A DNA stretch of 64,000 nucleotides from Pseudomonas mosselii (lineage in GTDB: Bacteria; Pseudomonadota; Gammaproteobacteria; Pseudomonadales; Pseudomonadaceae). Positions 16,275 to 24,834 of this stretch are shown here, in pieces. The notes below the pieces were generated by a model. That model saw nothing but the letters and a program-made list of their open reading frames with translations, was not told the DNA's origin and did no database searches. How positions within the stretch are numbered: the first letter of the stretch is position 1; each line of letters opens with the position of its first letter. Both the position numbers and the translations under genes were made by a program. The DNA lies in NCBI RefSeq assembly GCF_003205295.1, contig NZ_QJRP01000006.1:62001-126000 (forward strand). Direction: 5' to 3'.

Positions 16275-18322
16275 GCCGCCGCGTCCTCGGTGAGGCCACT
16301 GTGGCGCAGCAATGCATCGATGGAAGGCTCACGGCCCCGGAAGTCGACGAACAGCACCATCGGCTCGCGGGAACCGCCACGGGCCAGGATGGCTTCGCGG
16401 AAGGCATGGCCGGTCTCGGCGTTCAGCACACCTTCTTCCTCAAAGCGCGAGAAGGCGTCGGCCGACAGCACTTCGGCCCACTTGTAACTGTAGTAACCCG
16501 CCGCGTAACCGCCGGCGAAGATGTGTGCGAAGCTGTTGGGGAAGCGGTTGTACGCCGGCGGACGCATCACCGAGACCTCGTCGCGCACGCCTTCGAGCAC
16601 CTGCAGCACGCTGCGGCCGTCGCCGTGGGTGGCGTGCAGCTCGAAGTCGAACAGCGAGAACTCCAGCTGGCGCACCATCATCATGCCGGACTGGAAGTTC
16701 TTCGCCGCCAGCATCTTGTCCAGCAGGTCCTGGGGCAGCGGTTCGCCGGTCTCGTAGTGGCCGGAAATCAGCGCCAGGCCCTCGGGCTCCCAGCACCAGT
16801 TTTCCATGAACTGGCTCGGCAGCTCCACCGCGTCCCAGGCCACGCCGTTGATGCCGGACACGCCGGCATGCTCGATGCGGGTCAGCAAGTGGTGCAGGCC
16901 GTGGCCGAACTCGTGGAACAGGGTGGTGACTTCATCGTGGGTCAGCAGCGCAGGCTTGCCGGGCGTAGCCGGGGTGAAGTTGCACACCAGGTTGGCCACC
17001 GGGCTCTGCAGCGCGCCTGCGGCGGTGCGGCGGTGGTCTCGGGCGCCGTCCATCCAGGCGCCGCCACGCTTGTTGGCGCGAGCATAGAGGTCGAAGAAGA
17101 AACGGCCGACGTGCTGGCCGTTTTCCTTGATCTCGAACAGGCGCACGTCCGGGTGCCAGCTGTCGAAGCCCTTGAGTTCGGCGATCTCGATGCCGTACAG
17201 GCGCTGGACGATGGCGAACAGGCCGGACAGCACCTTGTCGATCGGGAAGTAGGCGCGCAGGGCTTCCTGCGACACGCTGTAGCGCTGTTCGCGCAGCTTC
17301 TCGCCGAAGTAGCCGGCGTCCCAGCTGGCCAGCTCAGCGGTGCCCTGCTCGGCGGCGTAAGCCTTGAGCTGCTCCAGGTCCTGGGCGGCGAACGGCTTGG
17401 AACGCTTGGCCAGGTCACGCAGGAAGCTCAGCACCTGGTCGCTGGACTCGGCCATCTTGGTGGCCAGGCTCAGCTCGGCGAAGTTCGGATAGCCCAGCAG
17501 CTTGGCCAGCTCCTGGCGCAGGTCGAGAATCTCTTCCATCACCGGGCCGTTGTCGAACTGGCCGGCGTTCGGGCCCTGGTCGGAGGCGCGGGTGCAGTAG
17601 GCGGCGTACAGCTCTTCGCGCAGGGCGCGGTCGTCGGCGTAGGTCATCACCGCGTAGTAGCTGGGGAATTCCAGGGTGATCAGCCAGCCGTCGAGGCCCT
17701 TGGCCTGGGCGGCGGCGGCCATCTGCGCCTTGGCCGAATCGGTCAGGCCGGCGAGGGCGGCCTCGTCGGTGACGTGCTTGGTCCAGGCCTGGGTGGCGTC
17801 GAGCAACTGGTTGGAGAAGCGGCTGCCCAGTTCACTGAGCTTGCTCTGCACTTCGGCGTAGCGCTGCTGCTGGTCGGCCGGCAGGTCGATGCCCGACAGG
17901 CGAAAATCGCGCAGGGCGTGGTCGATGATGGTCTTCTGTGCCACGTCGAAACCGCCGGCCTCGGGGCTGGCGGCCAGGGCTTCATAGGCTTCGAACAGGG
18001 CACGGTTCTGGCCCAGTTCGGTGGAATAGGCGCTCAGGGCCGGCAGGCACGACTCGTAGGCCTCGCGCAGTTCCTGGCTGTTGCACACCGCATTGAGGTG
18101 GCGGACCGGGCTCCAGGCGGCGCTCAGGCGGTCGTCGAGTTCGTCCATGGCCAGCACCAGGCCGGCCCAGGTCGGGTTCTTGCCCTGCTTTTCGAGGATC
18201 TCGGCGATGGCCTTGCGGTTGTCGGCGAGTATCTGCTCGATCGCCGGCAGCACATGCTCGGCGCGGATTGCCGAGAAGGGCGGCAGATCATGGGGCTGCA
18301 GCAGCGGGTTGTTCGTACTCAC
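16271..18322 (-). CDS. prlC: Oligopeptidase A (M3 family)
   Basis: 683 residues. Cytoplasmic zinc metallopeptidase that degrades signal peptides and short peptides. The zinc motif HEFGH is at residues 470-474 (FHEFGHGLHHLLT). The downstream FMENWCWEPE segment and the C-terminal FAGGYAAGYYSYKWAEVLSADAF are typical of the M3 family. The start is the GTG at 18322 (VSTNNPLLQPHDLPPF), with AAGG upstream. It is divergent from the gamma-carbonic anhydrase-like gene. Confidence 0.95.
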   Translation of the reverse strand: MSTNNPLLQPHDLPPFSAIRAEHVLPAIEQILADNRKAIAEILEKQGKNPTWAGLVLAMDELDDRLSAAWSPVRHLNAVCNSQELREAYESCLPALSAYSTELGQNRALFEAYEALAASPEAGGFDVAQKTIIDHALRDFRLSGIDLPADQQQRYAEVQSKLSELGSRFSNQLLDATQAWTKHVTDEAALAGLTDSAKAQMAAAAQAKGLDGWLITLEFPSYYAVMTYADDRALREELYAAYCTRASDQGPNAGQFDNGPVMEEILDLRQELAKLLGYPNFAELSLATKMAESSDQVLSFLRDLAKRSKPFAAQDLEQLKAYAAEQGTAELASWDAGYFGEKLREQRYSVSQEALRAYFPIDKVLSGLFAIVQRLYGIEIAELKGFDSWHPDVRLFEIKENGQHVGRFFFDLYARANKRGGAWMDGARDHRRTAAGALQSPVANLVCNFTPATPGKPALLTHDEVTTLFHEFGHGLHHLLTRIEHAGVSGINGVAWDAVELPSQFMENWCWEPEGLALISGHYETGEPLPQDLLDKMLAAKNFQSGMMMVRQLEFSLFDFELHATHGDGRSVLQVLEGVRDEVSVMRPPAYNRFPNSFAHIFAGGYAAGYYSYKWAEVLSADAFSRFEEEGVLNAETGHAFREAILARGGSREPMVLFVDFRGREPSIDALLRHSGLTEDAAA

Positions 18323-18424
18323 GGTTCGGGTACCTTGGCAGGAGAAACACGGGACCATCTTAATTACAATCGACGCCGACCGCAGCAGGCAGCCTGCCTA
18401 TCGGCATTGCAGAGGAACACTATC

Positions 18425-18973
18425 ATGGCCCTCCGGACCTTCCAGCAACACACGCCGAAAGTGGGAGCACGGGCCTTCGTCGACCGCTCGGCGGTGGTCA
18501 TCGGCGACGTCGAGATCGGCGAGGACAGCTCGATCTGGCCGCTGACCGTGGTACGCGGCGACATGCACCGCATCCGCATCGGCGCACGCACCAGCGTGCA
18601 GGACGGCAGCGTGCTGCACATCACCCACGCCGGGCCGTTCAACCCCGACGGTTTTCCGCTGATCATCGGCGACGAGGTGACCATCGGTCACAAAGTCATG
18701 CTGCATGGCTGTACCCTGGGCAACCGCATCCTGGTTGGCATGGGCAGCACCATCATGGACGGCGCCATCGTCGAGGACGAGGTGATCATTGGCGCCGGCA
18801 GCCTGGTGCCGCCGGGCAAGCGTCTGGTCAGCGGCTACCTGTACATGGGCAGCCCGGTGAAGCAGGTGCGCCTGCTGAGCGAGCAGGAACACGCGTTCTT
18901 CCCCTACAGCGCCGGCAACTACGTGAAGCTCAAGGACCAGCACCTGGCCGAAGGCTACGACCAACCGGAATGA
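18425..18973 (+). CDS. Gamma-class carbonic anhydrase family protein (YrdA/CaiE-like)
   Basis: 182 residues, left-handed beta-helix built of hexapeptide repeats. Metal-ligand histidines of the family are present: H in VLHITH (about residue 65) and the pair in GHKVMLHGC (about 92 and 97). The short length and lack of the acidic loop place it in the YrdA branch, whose activity is often undetectable. ATG 18425 follows AGAGGAAC. It reads divergently from prlC and is followed by a HAD phosphatase gene. Confidence 0.92.
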   Translation: MALRTFQQHTPKVGARAFVDRSAVVIGDVEIGEDSSIWPLTVVRGDMHRIRIGARTSVQDGSVLHITHAGPFNPDGFPLIIGDEVTIGHKVMLHGCTLGNRILVGMGSTIMDGAIVEDEVIIGAGSLVPPGKRLVSGYLYMGSPVKQVRLLSEQEHAFFPYSAGNYVKLKDQHLAEGYDQPE

Positions 18974-18976
18974 CGC

Positions 18977-19022
18977 CCTCGCGGGGCAAGCCCGCTCCCA
19001 CGACCTTCGCATGCCCCGCGAT
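18977..19022. repeat. Single REP unit, GGGGCAAGCCC type
   Basis: CTCGCGGGGCAAGCCCGCTC followed by a partial second arm (GCCCCGCGATGGCG). A minority REP subtype in this window; the same core appears as a single unit at 53687-53713. Confidence 0.7.
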
Positions 19023-19055
19023 GGCGTCCAGATGAATACCAGAGTGGACAGCTCC

Positions 19056-19706
19056 ATGCACCAGCAGAACATCCTTTTCGACCTCGACGGCACCCTGACC
19101 GACCCACGCTCGGGGATCACCCGCTCGATCCAGTACGCCTTGGCCAAGCTGGGCATCGACGAGCCGGACCTGACCCGCCTCGAGCAATTCATCGGCCCAC
19201 CCCTGTTGCAGGCCTTCATGCAGTTCTATGGCTTCGACGAAACCAAGGCCTGGGACGCGCTGAACTTCTACCGTGAGCGCTTCAAGGTCACCGGGCTGTA
19301 CGAGAACCTGGTGTTCGACGGTGTGCCGCAACTGCTGCAGGCGCTCAACGACCAGGGCCGCACCCTGTATATCGCCACTTCCAAACCGTGGATGTATGCC
19401 CGCGAGATCGCCCGGCATTTCGAGTTCGACCACCACTTCAAGGTGATATACGGCAGCGAGCTGGACGGCACCCGCACCAACAAGGTCGAGCTGATTCGCC
19501 ACTTGCTGGACGAAGAAGGGCTGGACCCGGCACAGACCCTGATGATCGGCGACCGCAAGCATGACCTGATCGGTGCGCGCAGCAATGGCTTGCAGGCCGT
19601 GGCGGTGGGCTATGGGTTCGGCAGTCGAGAGGAACTCGAGGCCGAGGCGCCGGCGTTTCATTTCGAGACGCTGGCCGAGCTGCATCAGGCATTCATCAGA
19701 GGCTGA
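19056..19706 (+). CDS. HAD-family hydrolase (phosphoglycolate phosphatase-like)
   Basis: 216 residues. HAD motif I is DLDGTLTD right at the N-terminus; motif II IATSK, motif III K near KVEL, motif IV GDRKHD. A cap domain lies between motifs I and II. The HAD-1A (Gph/PNP-like) subfamily is likely; the substrate is not predictable. The start is uncertain: ATG 19056 gives a clean HAD N-terminus, ATG 19032 adds eight residues, and both have poor ribosome sites. Ends just before a strong hairpin terminator. Confidence 0.87.
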   Translation: MHQQNILFDLDGTLTDPRSGITRSIQYALAKLGIDEPDLTRLEQFIGPPLLQAFMQFYGFDETKAWDALNFYRERFKVTGLYENLVFDGVPQLLQALNDQGRTLYIATSKPWMYAREIARHFEFDHHFKVIYGSELDGTRTNKVELIRHLLDEEGLDPAQTLMIGDRKHDLIGARSNGLQAVAVGYGFGSREELEAEAPAFHFETLAELHQAFIRG

Positions 19707-19714
19707 TATGTATC

Positions 19715-19736
19715 GGGGCTGCAAAGCAGCCCCTTT
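19715..19736 (+). terminator. Rho-independent terminator after the HAD gene
   Basis: Perfect 8-bp stem GGGGCTGC/GCAGCCCC with an AAA loop and a TTTAT tail, 9 bases past the stop codon and just before the convergent peptidase gene. Confidence 0.8.
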
Positions 19737-19739
19737 ATC

Positions 19740-20810
19740 TCAAGGCATTGCCATCAACCGTCCAAGCACCGCCTTGCGCTGTTCGATTGGCATCCGCCCC
19801 AGCGCCTCGACCCGCTCATAAAACAGTCCCCAGTCCCCTCCAACCTCATCGAACAGCTTCGAAAACGCCGGAACCCACTGGTCATAAAGCCCAAACGGCA
19901 GCAGCTTGGCATTGTTCAATGGAGCAAAGATCCAGGCATCGAAACGTCGATCACCACCCCAGTCGCGGTCCCGTACCTCGCGGTACTCCCGCCGCAACCG
20001 CTCGAACTCAGCCTGCTTGGCCGCCCGCTTGCCCGCCTCATCCAGCGGCCCGACATAGATCGCCTGCAAGCGCTCGCGGCTGGCCAGCACCAGCCGGGTG
20101 AACTGCTCGCGCTGCCGGGCCCCGACCTCCTCGATGGCAGCCAACCCACGTGCCGCGCGCCATTGCCGTGTTCCCTCCTGCTCGACAAACGAGGCAAACG
20201 ACTCGTTGAACTCGGTATCGTCCTGCACGTAGAAGCGCTGGTGTGCCAGCTCATGGAAGATCACCGTGGCCAAGCGCTCATCGCCCCAGCCGGCCATGGT
20301 CGAAAGAATCGGGTCATCGAACCAGCCCAGGGTGGAGTAAGCCTCCACGCCTCCCACGTAGACATCCAGGCCTTCCTGGCGCATCAATGCCGCCGCGCCG
20401 CGGGCCGCGCCCTGTCGGTAATACCCGCGATAGGCCACGCAGCCGGCGATGGGGAAGCAATGGGTCACCGGTTGCAAGGACAGCTCAGGGGTGGCGAACA
20501 CATTCCACACCACATACGGTCGCCCCAGGTCGGCGTAGACCCGGTAACTGCCGTTATCCGGCAACTTCAGCTGCGCACTGGCGAACGCCCGGGCCTTTTC
20601 GGCGAACAACAGGCGCTGGCGCAGCACCGGGCTGGTGGCCGGATCCTCGATCACCCGGTCCAGCGGCTGGCGCGCCTGCAACAGCTGCCACTGCCCCTCT
20701 GCCAGCTGGCCGTAATAGCTCACGCTGGAGCAACCGCTCAGCAGGACACCCAGCGCCACGGGAACCAACCGGGTGAAAACGCGGTCCAGACCCCGACGGC
20801 TGCAGCGCAT
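19740..20810 (-). CDS. Predicted aminopeptidase lipoprotein (PF10023 family)
   Basis: About 356 residues. Signal peptide with a lipobox (LGVLLSGC), so an outer- or inner-membrane lipoprotein. The zinc peptidase motif HELAHQ is present (VIFHELAHQRFYVQDD), with a downstream glutamate (NESFASFVEQEG) as expected for the predicted aminopeptidase family. The start is ambiguous between ATG 20810 and ATG 20831; neither has a clear ribosome site. Next to two small lipoprotein genes in divergent orientation, suggesting an envelope function. Confidence 0.83.
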   Translation of the reverse strand: MRCSRRGLDRVFTRLVPVALGVLLSGCSSVSYYGQLAEGQWQLLQARQPLDRVIEDPATSPVLRQRLLFAEKARAFASAQLKLPDNGSYRVYADLGRPYVVWNVFATPELSLQPVTHCFPIAGCVAYRGYYRQGAARGAAALMRQEGLDVYVGGVEAYSTLGWFDDPILSTMAGWGDERLATVIFHELAHQRFYVQDDTEFNESFASFVEQEGTRQWRAARGLAAIEEVGARQREQFTRLVLASRERLQAIYVGPLDEAGKRAAKQAEFERLRREYREVRDRDWGGDRRFDAWIFAPLNNAKLLPFGLYDQWVPAFSKLFDEVGGDWGLFYERVEALGRMPIEQRKAVLGRLMAMP

Positions 20811-20898
20811 GAAAAGAAAAAGTCCAAACATCGAGGCTGTCTATCTCGCTCGTCGGCCGAATGCGACCAAGACTATCTCGCCAAGGGGAAGCTTCGCC

Positions 20899-21318
20899 AT
20901 GCGTACTCTGCTGTTTGCCGCCGGCACGCTCGTGCTGTTGTCCGGTTGTGCCTCCTTCCTGCCCCGCGCCGACCCGAACCAGGCCTGGATCGACCTGGCC
21001 CCAGGTGACAACGACTCGCTGCACGCCCTGCAGGTCGATGAGCGCGACTGGGCCGACACCCGCTATTTCCAGGTGCAGCCAGGCAATCACGAGCTGACCG
21101 TGCGCTACCAGTTCACCGTGACGCCCAGCAACATCGGCCCGGTGGGCGAACCGCTGTGGCGCGACTGCCAACTCAATCTCACCTACAAGGACTTCACCGC
21201 CGGGCAGCGCTACCAGATGCAGGCCGGCAGCATCGGGTTCCGCCCCTGGGTCAAGCTCTACGACCAGCAGCAGAAACTGATCGGCCAGGGCGAGCCGGCA
21301 GGTTGCCAGCGCACCTGA
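20899..21318 (+). CDS. Small lipoprotein, copy 1 of a tandem pair
   Basis: 139 residues. Signal peptide and lipobox (TLVLLSGC), then a PRADPNQAWIDLAP segment shared with the next gene. The core (RYFQVQPGNHELTVRY, CQLNLTYKDFTAGQRYQ) is predicted beta-rich, resembling a PEGA-like envelope domain. A strong AAGGGGAA site precedes the ATG at 20899. Divergent from the predicted lipoprotein aminopeptidase, tandem with a paralogue 55 bases downstream. Function unknown. Confidence 0.82.
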   Translation: MRTLLFAAGTLVLLSGCASFLPRADPNQAWIDLAPGDNDSLHALQVDERDWADTRYFQVQPGNHELTVRYQFTVTPSNIGPVGEPLWRDCQLNLTYKDFTAGQRYQMQAGSIGFRPWVKLYDQQQKLIGQGEPAGCQRT

Positions 21319-21373
21319 ACCCCGCGAACGGCGCTATGCTTGTAACCTGTGAACCGCGAGCGGGAGTTTCACC

Positions 21374-21787
21374 ATGCGCCAGCCCATGATGCTGATGGCC
21401 CTCAGTGCCCTGGGGGCGTGCGCCAGCCCCTTGCCCCCCGTAGACCCAGGCAAGGCCTGGGTCGATCTCTACACCATCACCCCCGGCAGAACCATCATGG
21501 CCGACCGTCTGGACGGCCAGCGCCTGGACGACGGCCGCTACTTCCAGGTGACGCCCGGCAAGCACGAACTGGTGGTGCGCTTCGACTACGAGATTTATTC
21601 CGGCGGCTTCAGCACCGACCCCACCGAGCGAACCTGCTACCTCACCGTGCGCTACAACGACTTCAAGGCCGGCCAGCGTTATCGACTGGAGGCGCGGGCC
21701 CCGGCGATGCAACCACAGGTGCTACTGTACGACGCCAACCGCAAGGTGGTGGTGAACGAGCCGAGCAACGTGACCTGTATTCCTTGA
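21374..21787 (+). CDS. Small lipoprotein, copy 2 of a tandem pair
   Basis: 137 residues. Short signal peptide with cysteine at about 16 (ALGACASP). It is colinear with the previous gene: DPGKAWVDLYT matches DPNQAWIDLAP, GRYFQVTPGKHELVVRF matches the RYFQVQPGNHELTVRY region, and YNDFKAGQRY matches YKDFTAGQRY. This is an old tandem duplication. The ribosome site is CGGGAG. Envelope role likely; precise function unknown. Confidence 0.82.
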   Translation: MRQPMMLMALSALGACASPLPPVDPGKAWVDLYTITPGRTIMADRLDGQRLDDGRYFQVTPGKHELVVRFDYEIYSGGFSTDPTERTCYLTVRYNDFKAGQRYRLEARAPAMQPQVLLYDANRKVVVNEPSNVTCIP

Positions 21788-21795
21788 GCGGAGTA

Positions 21796-21816
21796 TGGGG
21801 CCGCTTGGCGGCCCCA
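21796..21816. terminator. Hairpin between convergent genes
   Basis: Perfect 9-bp stem TGGGGCCGC/GCGGCCCCA with a 3-base loop, 8 bases after the second lipoprotein gene and before the convergent DUF1161 gene. There is no T-run, so it is a weak or Rho-assisted stop at best. Confidence 0.5.
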
Positions 21817-21827
21817 CCTATCGAGAC

Positions 21828-22061
21828 TTACCTGTCGTTCTTCTGGTAGATGATCTTCTTCGTGCCGCCATCGCAGCTGCCGACGACCATGTTCTGGTCC
21901 CGGACTTCGCTGTTGGGCACGATTTCCAACGTGTAGGAGGTTACCCCGCGCGCCTGGATCTTCGCTTCGATCTCGGCCTTTAGCTCCTCGCACGGCTTGG
22001 GCGCGGCCAGTGCGGCCGTGGCGAGCAGGGAAGCCAGCACACCAATTGCTACGCGGATCAT
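21828..22061 (-). CDS. DUF1161 family periplasmic protein, copy 1
   Basis: 77 residues. Signal peptide (MIRVAIGVLASLLATAALAA) then KPCEELKAEIEAKIQARGVTSYTLE and a VVGSCDGGTKKIIY tail, the DUF1161 pattern with two conserved cysteines likely disulfide-linked. ATG 22061 is preferred over an upstream in-frame ATG because it begins a clean signal peptide. A second copy lies at 23819-24040. Function unknown. Confidence 0.85.
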   Translation of the reverse strand: MIRVAIGVLASLLATAALAAPKPCEELKAEIEAKIQARGVTSYTLEIVPNSEVRDQNMVVGSCDGGTKKIIYQKNDR

Positions 22062-22136
22062 GGAACGGCTCCTGAGACAGGGCAGACAAGCTGCCAACGC
22101 TGTTTAGACTACAGGAAACCGCCGCCGTTGCGCCGC

Positions 22137-22562
22137 CTAGGAAAGCAGGGTGGCGTCCAGGCTGATGGTCGCGTTCAGTACCTTGGAGACCGGGCAACCC
22201 GCCTTGGCCTTGTTGGCGATCTCCTTGAATTGCGCTTCGCTGGCACCCGGCACTGTTGCCTTGAGCGTGAGGTGCACGGCGGTAATGGCAAAGCCGTCGG
22301 CCTGCTTGTCGAGACTCACTTCGGCAACGGTATCAATACGTTCCGCGGTGAAGCCCGCCTCGCCCAGCATCATCGACAGCGCCATCGAGAAGCACCCGGC
22401 ATGGGCGGCGCCGATCAGTTCCTCCGGGTTGGTCCCGGGGCTGCCCTCGAAGCGGGTGTTGAAGCCGTAGGGCGCCTGCTTGAGCGCGCCGCTTTCAGTG
22501 GAAATCAGGCCTTTGCCTTCCTTCAGACCACCTTGCCAGACCGCCGATGCTGTCTTTTTCAT
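22137..22562 (-). CDS. osmC: OsmC-family peroxiredoxin (organic hydroperoxide resistance)
   Basis: 141 residues. Thiol-dependent peroxidase with the two OsmC cysteines: one in AAHAGCFSMAL (about residue 59) and one in KAGCPVSKVL (about 124). The N-terminus MKKTASAVWQGGLKEGKG is typical of the OsmC subfamily rather than Ohr. The start is ATG 22562; the longer upstream frame has no family match. Detoxifies organic hydroperoxides in the cytoplasm. Confidence 0.93.
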   Translation of the reverse strand: MKKTASAVWQGGLKEGKGLISTESGALKQAPYGFNTRFEGSPGTNPEELIGAAHAGCFSMALSMMLGEAGFTAERIDTVAEVSLDKQADGFAITAVHLTLKATVPGASEAQFKEIANKAKAGCPVSKVLNATISLDATLLS

Positions 22563-22714
22563 GCTGCCTCCCGGACATGGGTTGGGTATGTACAGTTCTG
22601 AGGACTGGGCTTGCGCCAAGTTCAGATCAATCTGCAGGCAGGCATTGAATCCGCCGAATATGCCCATACAGAGTTCGCAAGGCCTTTGGCCAATCACCTG
22701 AAGCGGAGGCTCCA

Positions 22715-23719
22715 ATGACGCACCTGCGAGACCTGAAGATATCCACCCTCGACCTGGTGCCCGTGCGCGCCGATGGCAGCCCGGCGCAATCGCTGCACAA
22801 CTCGCTGGACCTGGCCCGGCACGCCGAACGCTTTGGCTACAACCGCTTCTGGGTCGCCGAACACCACAACATGGACGGCATCGCCAGCTCGGCCACCGCC
22901 GTGCTGATCGGCTACCTGGCCGGTGGCACCTCGACCATCCGCATCGGTTCCGGCGGGGTGATGCTGCCCAACCATGCGCCGCTGGTGATCGCCGAGCAGT
23001 TCGGCACCCTGGCCAGCCTGTACCCTGGTCGTATCGACCTGGGCCTAGGGCGCGCTCCGGGTTCCGACCAGATCACCGCCCACGCCCTGCGTCGCGAACG
23101 CTCCGGCAGCGCCGACGACTTCCCCGACGATGTCGAGGAACTGTCGCGCTACCTCGGGCCGCGTACAGATGATCAAAAAGTGATCGCCGTGCCCGGCCAT
23201 GACACCGAGGTGCCGATGTGGCTGCTCGGCTCCAGCCTGTTCAGCGCCCAGCTGGCCGGCATGCGCGGCATGCCCTATGCCTTCGCCTCGCATTTCGCGC
23301 CGCGCTACATGCACGAGGCAATCCGCATCTACCGTGACCATTTCAAGCCGTCCACCACGCTGGACAAGCCTTACGTGATGCTCGGCATCCCGATGGTGGT
23401 GGCCGAGACCGACGAAAAGGCCGAGTACCTGGCGACGTCGGTGTACCAGCGTATCCTCGCGCTGATCCGTGGCCAGAGCCTGATGCAGCGCCCGCCTGTC
23501 GAAAGCATGAATGAACTGTGGCTGCCCCATGAACGCGATGCGGTGAGCAGTTTCCTGGGCCTGGCGATGATCGGCAGCCCGCAGAAGGTGCGGGCGAAGG
23601 TGGAAGTGCTGCTGGAACAGACCGGGGCGGATGAGCTGATCTTTACCAGTGATCTTTATGAGCATGCCGACCGGATCAGGTCCTATGAGCTGATGGCGCA
23701 GGCCCTCAAGACCGAGTGA
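22715..23719 (+). CDS. LLM class flavin-dependent oxidoreductase
   Basis: 334 residues. Bacterial luciferase-like TIM-barrel protein (alkanal monooxygenase-like group). Family segments: [62 protein letters not shown]. The substrate cannot be predicted. ATG 22715 follows GCGGAGG. It is divergent from osmC and followed by a REP pair, then a DUF1161 gene on the other strand. Confidence 0.91.
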   Translation: MTHLRDLKISTLDLVPVRADGSPAQSLHNSLDLARHAERFGYNRFWVAEHHNMDGIASSATAVLIGYLAGGTSTIRIGSGGVMLPNHAPLVIAEQFGTLASLYPGRIDLGLGRAPGSDQITAHALRRERSGSADDFPDDVEELSRYLGPRTDDQKVIAVPGHDTEVPMWLLGSSLFSAQLAGMRGMPYAFASHFAPRYMHEAIRIYRDHFKPSTTLDKPYVMLGIPMVVAETDEKAEYLATSVYQRILALIRGQSLMQRPPVESMNELWLPHERDAVSSFLGLAMIGSPQKVRAKVEVLLEQTGADELIFTSDLYEHADRIRSYELMAQALKTE

Positions 23720-23723
23720 TCTT

Positions 23724-23808
23724 CTTCGCGGGTAAACCCGCTCCCACAGGTACCTCACTGACCTTGATAACAGTGGAATACCTGTGGGAGCGGGCTTGCC
23801 CGCGAAGA
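23724..23808. repeat. REP pair, GGGTAAACCC type
   Basis: CTTCGCGGGTAAACCCGCTC and the inverse GAGCGGGCTTGCCCGCGAAG; the right unit carries the GGCTTGCCC core instead of GGTTTACCC, so the pair is heterogeneous. It separates the convergent LLM and DUF1161 genes. Confidence 0.85.
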
Positions 23809-23818
23809 ATCCAGCGCA

Positions 23819-24040
23819 TCAGCCACGGCGGTAGACAATCTCCTTGGTCCCGCCCTCGCAGGTGCCGACCACCTTGCCCGCCGGATCGCCCTTGTTGACG
23901 ATCTCCAGCGTATAGCCCTTCACCCCCTTGGCATCGAGCTTCGCCGCAATCTCCGCCTTGAGCTCCTCGCACGGCTTGCCCGCCGCCAGCGCGCCGCCGG
24001 CCAATGCCATCAGCCCCACGGCCAGAATCAACTTCTTCAT
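23819..24040 (-). CDS. DUF1161 family periplasmic protein, copy 2
   Basis: 73 residues. Signal peptide (MKKLILAVGLMALAGGALAA), then KPCEELKAEIAAKLDAKGVKGYTLE and GTCEGGTKEIVYRR. Closely related to the copy at 21828-22061. The ATG at 24040 follows AAGGAAAG. Dodecin lies upstream in the same orientation with a terminator between. Confidence 0.86.
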   Translation of the reverse strand: MKKLILAVGLMALAGGALAAGKPCEELKAEIAAKLDAKGVKGYTLEIVNKGDPAGKVVGTCEGGTKEIVYRRG

Positions 24041-24070
24041 CGATCGCTTTCCTTGTACAGATCAAAGACG

Positions 24071-24094
24071 AAAAGGGCGCGAAGCTCGCGCCCT
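24071..24094 (-). terminator. Rho-independent terminator after dodecin
   Basis: Read on the minus strand: 8-bp stem GGGCGCGA/TCGCGCCC with a 3-base loop followed by TTTTCG. It lies about 50 bases past the dodecin stop, ahead of the DUF1161 start. Confidence 0.7.
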
Positions 24095-24143
24095 GCAACC
24101 TTCATTACCCGATCAGGCCGGGCAAGCCTAGCCCAGCTTCGTT

Positions 24144-24359
24144 TCAGCTGTTGGCGATGCGAAAGCCCACCTTCAGCGTCACCTGGAAGTGCGCGGCCTT
24201 GTTGTCGCGGATATGCCCGCGGGTATCGACCACCTCGAACCACTCCAGGTGCTTGATGCTCTTGCCGGCCTCGGCCAGGGCATTGTTGATCGCTTCTTCG
24301 ATGCTGGTGGGTGAGGATCCGACCAGCTCGATCTTCTTGTAGGTGTGATGATCCGACAT
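24144..24359 (-). CDS. Dodecin family flavin-storage protein
   Basis: 71 residues, the usual length. Dodecamer-forming protein that binds and buffers flavins. Family pattern: [24 protein letters not shown], then [13 protein letters not shown] with the stacking tryptophan, then [16 protein letters not shown] 24359 follows AAGGAGAG. Expressed with its own terminator downstream. Confidence 0.94.
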   Translation of the reverse strand: MSDHHTYKKIELVGSSPTSIEEAINNALAEAGKSIKHLEWFEVVDTRGHIRDNKAAHFQVTLKVGFRIANS

Positions 24360-24510
24360 GAGTGCTCTCCTTGGTTGGGTAGTCCGTTGAGCCTAGCAGC
24401 GCAGGCCCGGTTTACCTGCGAGCGATCGCCGCAGGGCAAAGTTCGATCGCACTTTCACCATCGCGCACAGTCGCATTCCTTACAGCCCATCACTGCGAAG
24501 GAGAGTCACC

Positions 24511-24834
24511 ATGGCCCACAACTCGCTGCGCAAAGCGTCGCTGGAAAGCATGGAAGCCGAGATCGAAAGCCTGCTCAAGACGCTGGAGCACCTCAAGCAC
24601 GATGCCTCGGAGGAGTCGCACAAGACCATGAAGGCGCTGCGCGGCAATGCCGAGAACGCCCTCAAGCATTCACGCAGCCTGCTCGGTGACGCCTACGAGG
24701 AAATGAAGACCCGCACCCGCCAGACCGGTGTCGCCACCCGCGACTATGCCCAGGAACACCCCTGGACCACCGCCGGTGTAGCAGTCGGCGCCCTCGGCCT
24801 GCTGGCAGCCTACCTGATGTGCCGGCGCAGCTAG
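24511..24834 (+). CDS. DUF883 / ElaB-YqjD family membrane-anchored protein
   Basis: 107 residues. A long charged helical N-terminal part ([20 protein letters not shown]) probably forms a coiled coil, followed by a C-terminal helix ([19 protein letters not shown]) ending in CRRS. This is the ElaB/YqjD/DUF883 arrangement of tail-anchored inner-membrane proteins that associate with ribosomes in stationary phase in E. coli. ATG 24511 has GAAGGAG. Its stop codon overlaps that of trpI on the other strand. Confidence 0.9.
   Translation: MAHNSLRKASLESMEAEIESLLKTLEHLKHDASEESHKTMKALRGNAENALKHSRSLLGDAYEEMKTRTRQTGVATRDYAQEHPWTTAGVAVGALGLLAAYLMCRRS

Noticed and set aside
16301..18973. 890-codon open frame antisense to prlC
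   Set aside because: It runs antisense through the whole of prlC and only its last 183 codons match a family (gamma-carbonic anhydrase-like). Long antisense frames are common in GC-rich codon patterns; the real start is 18425.
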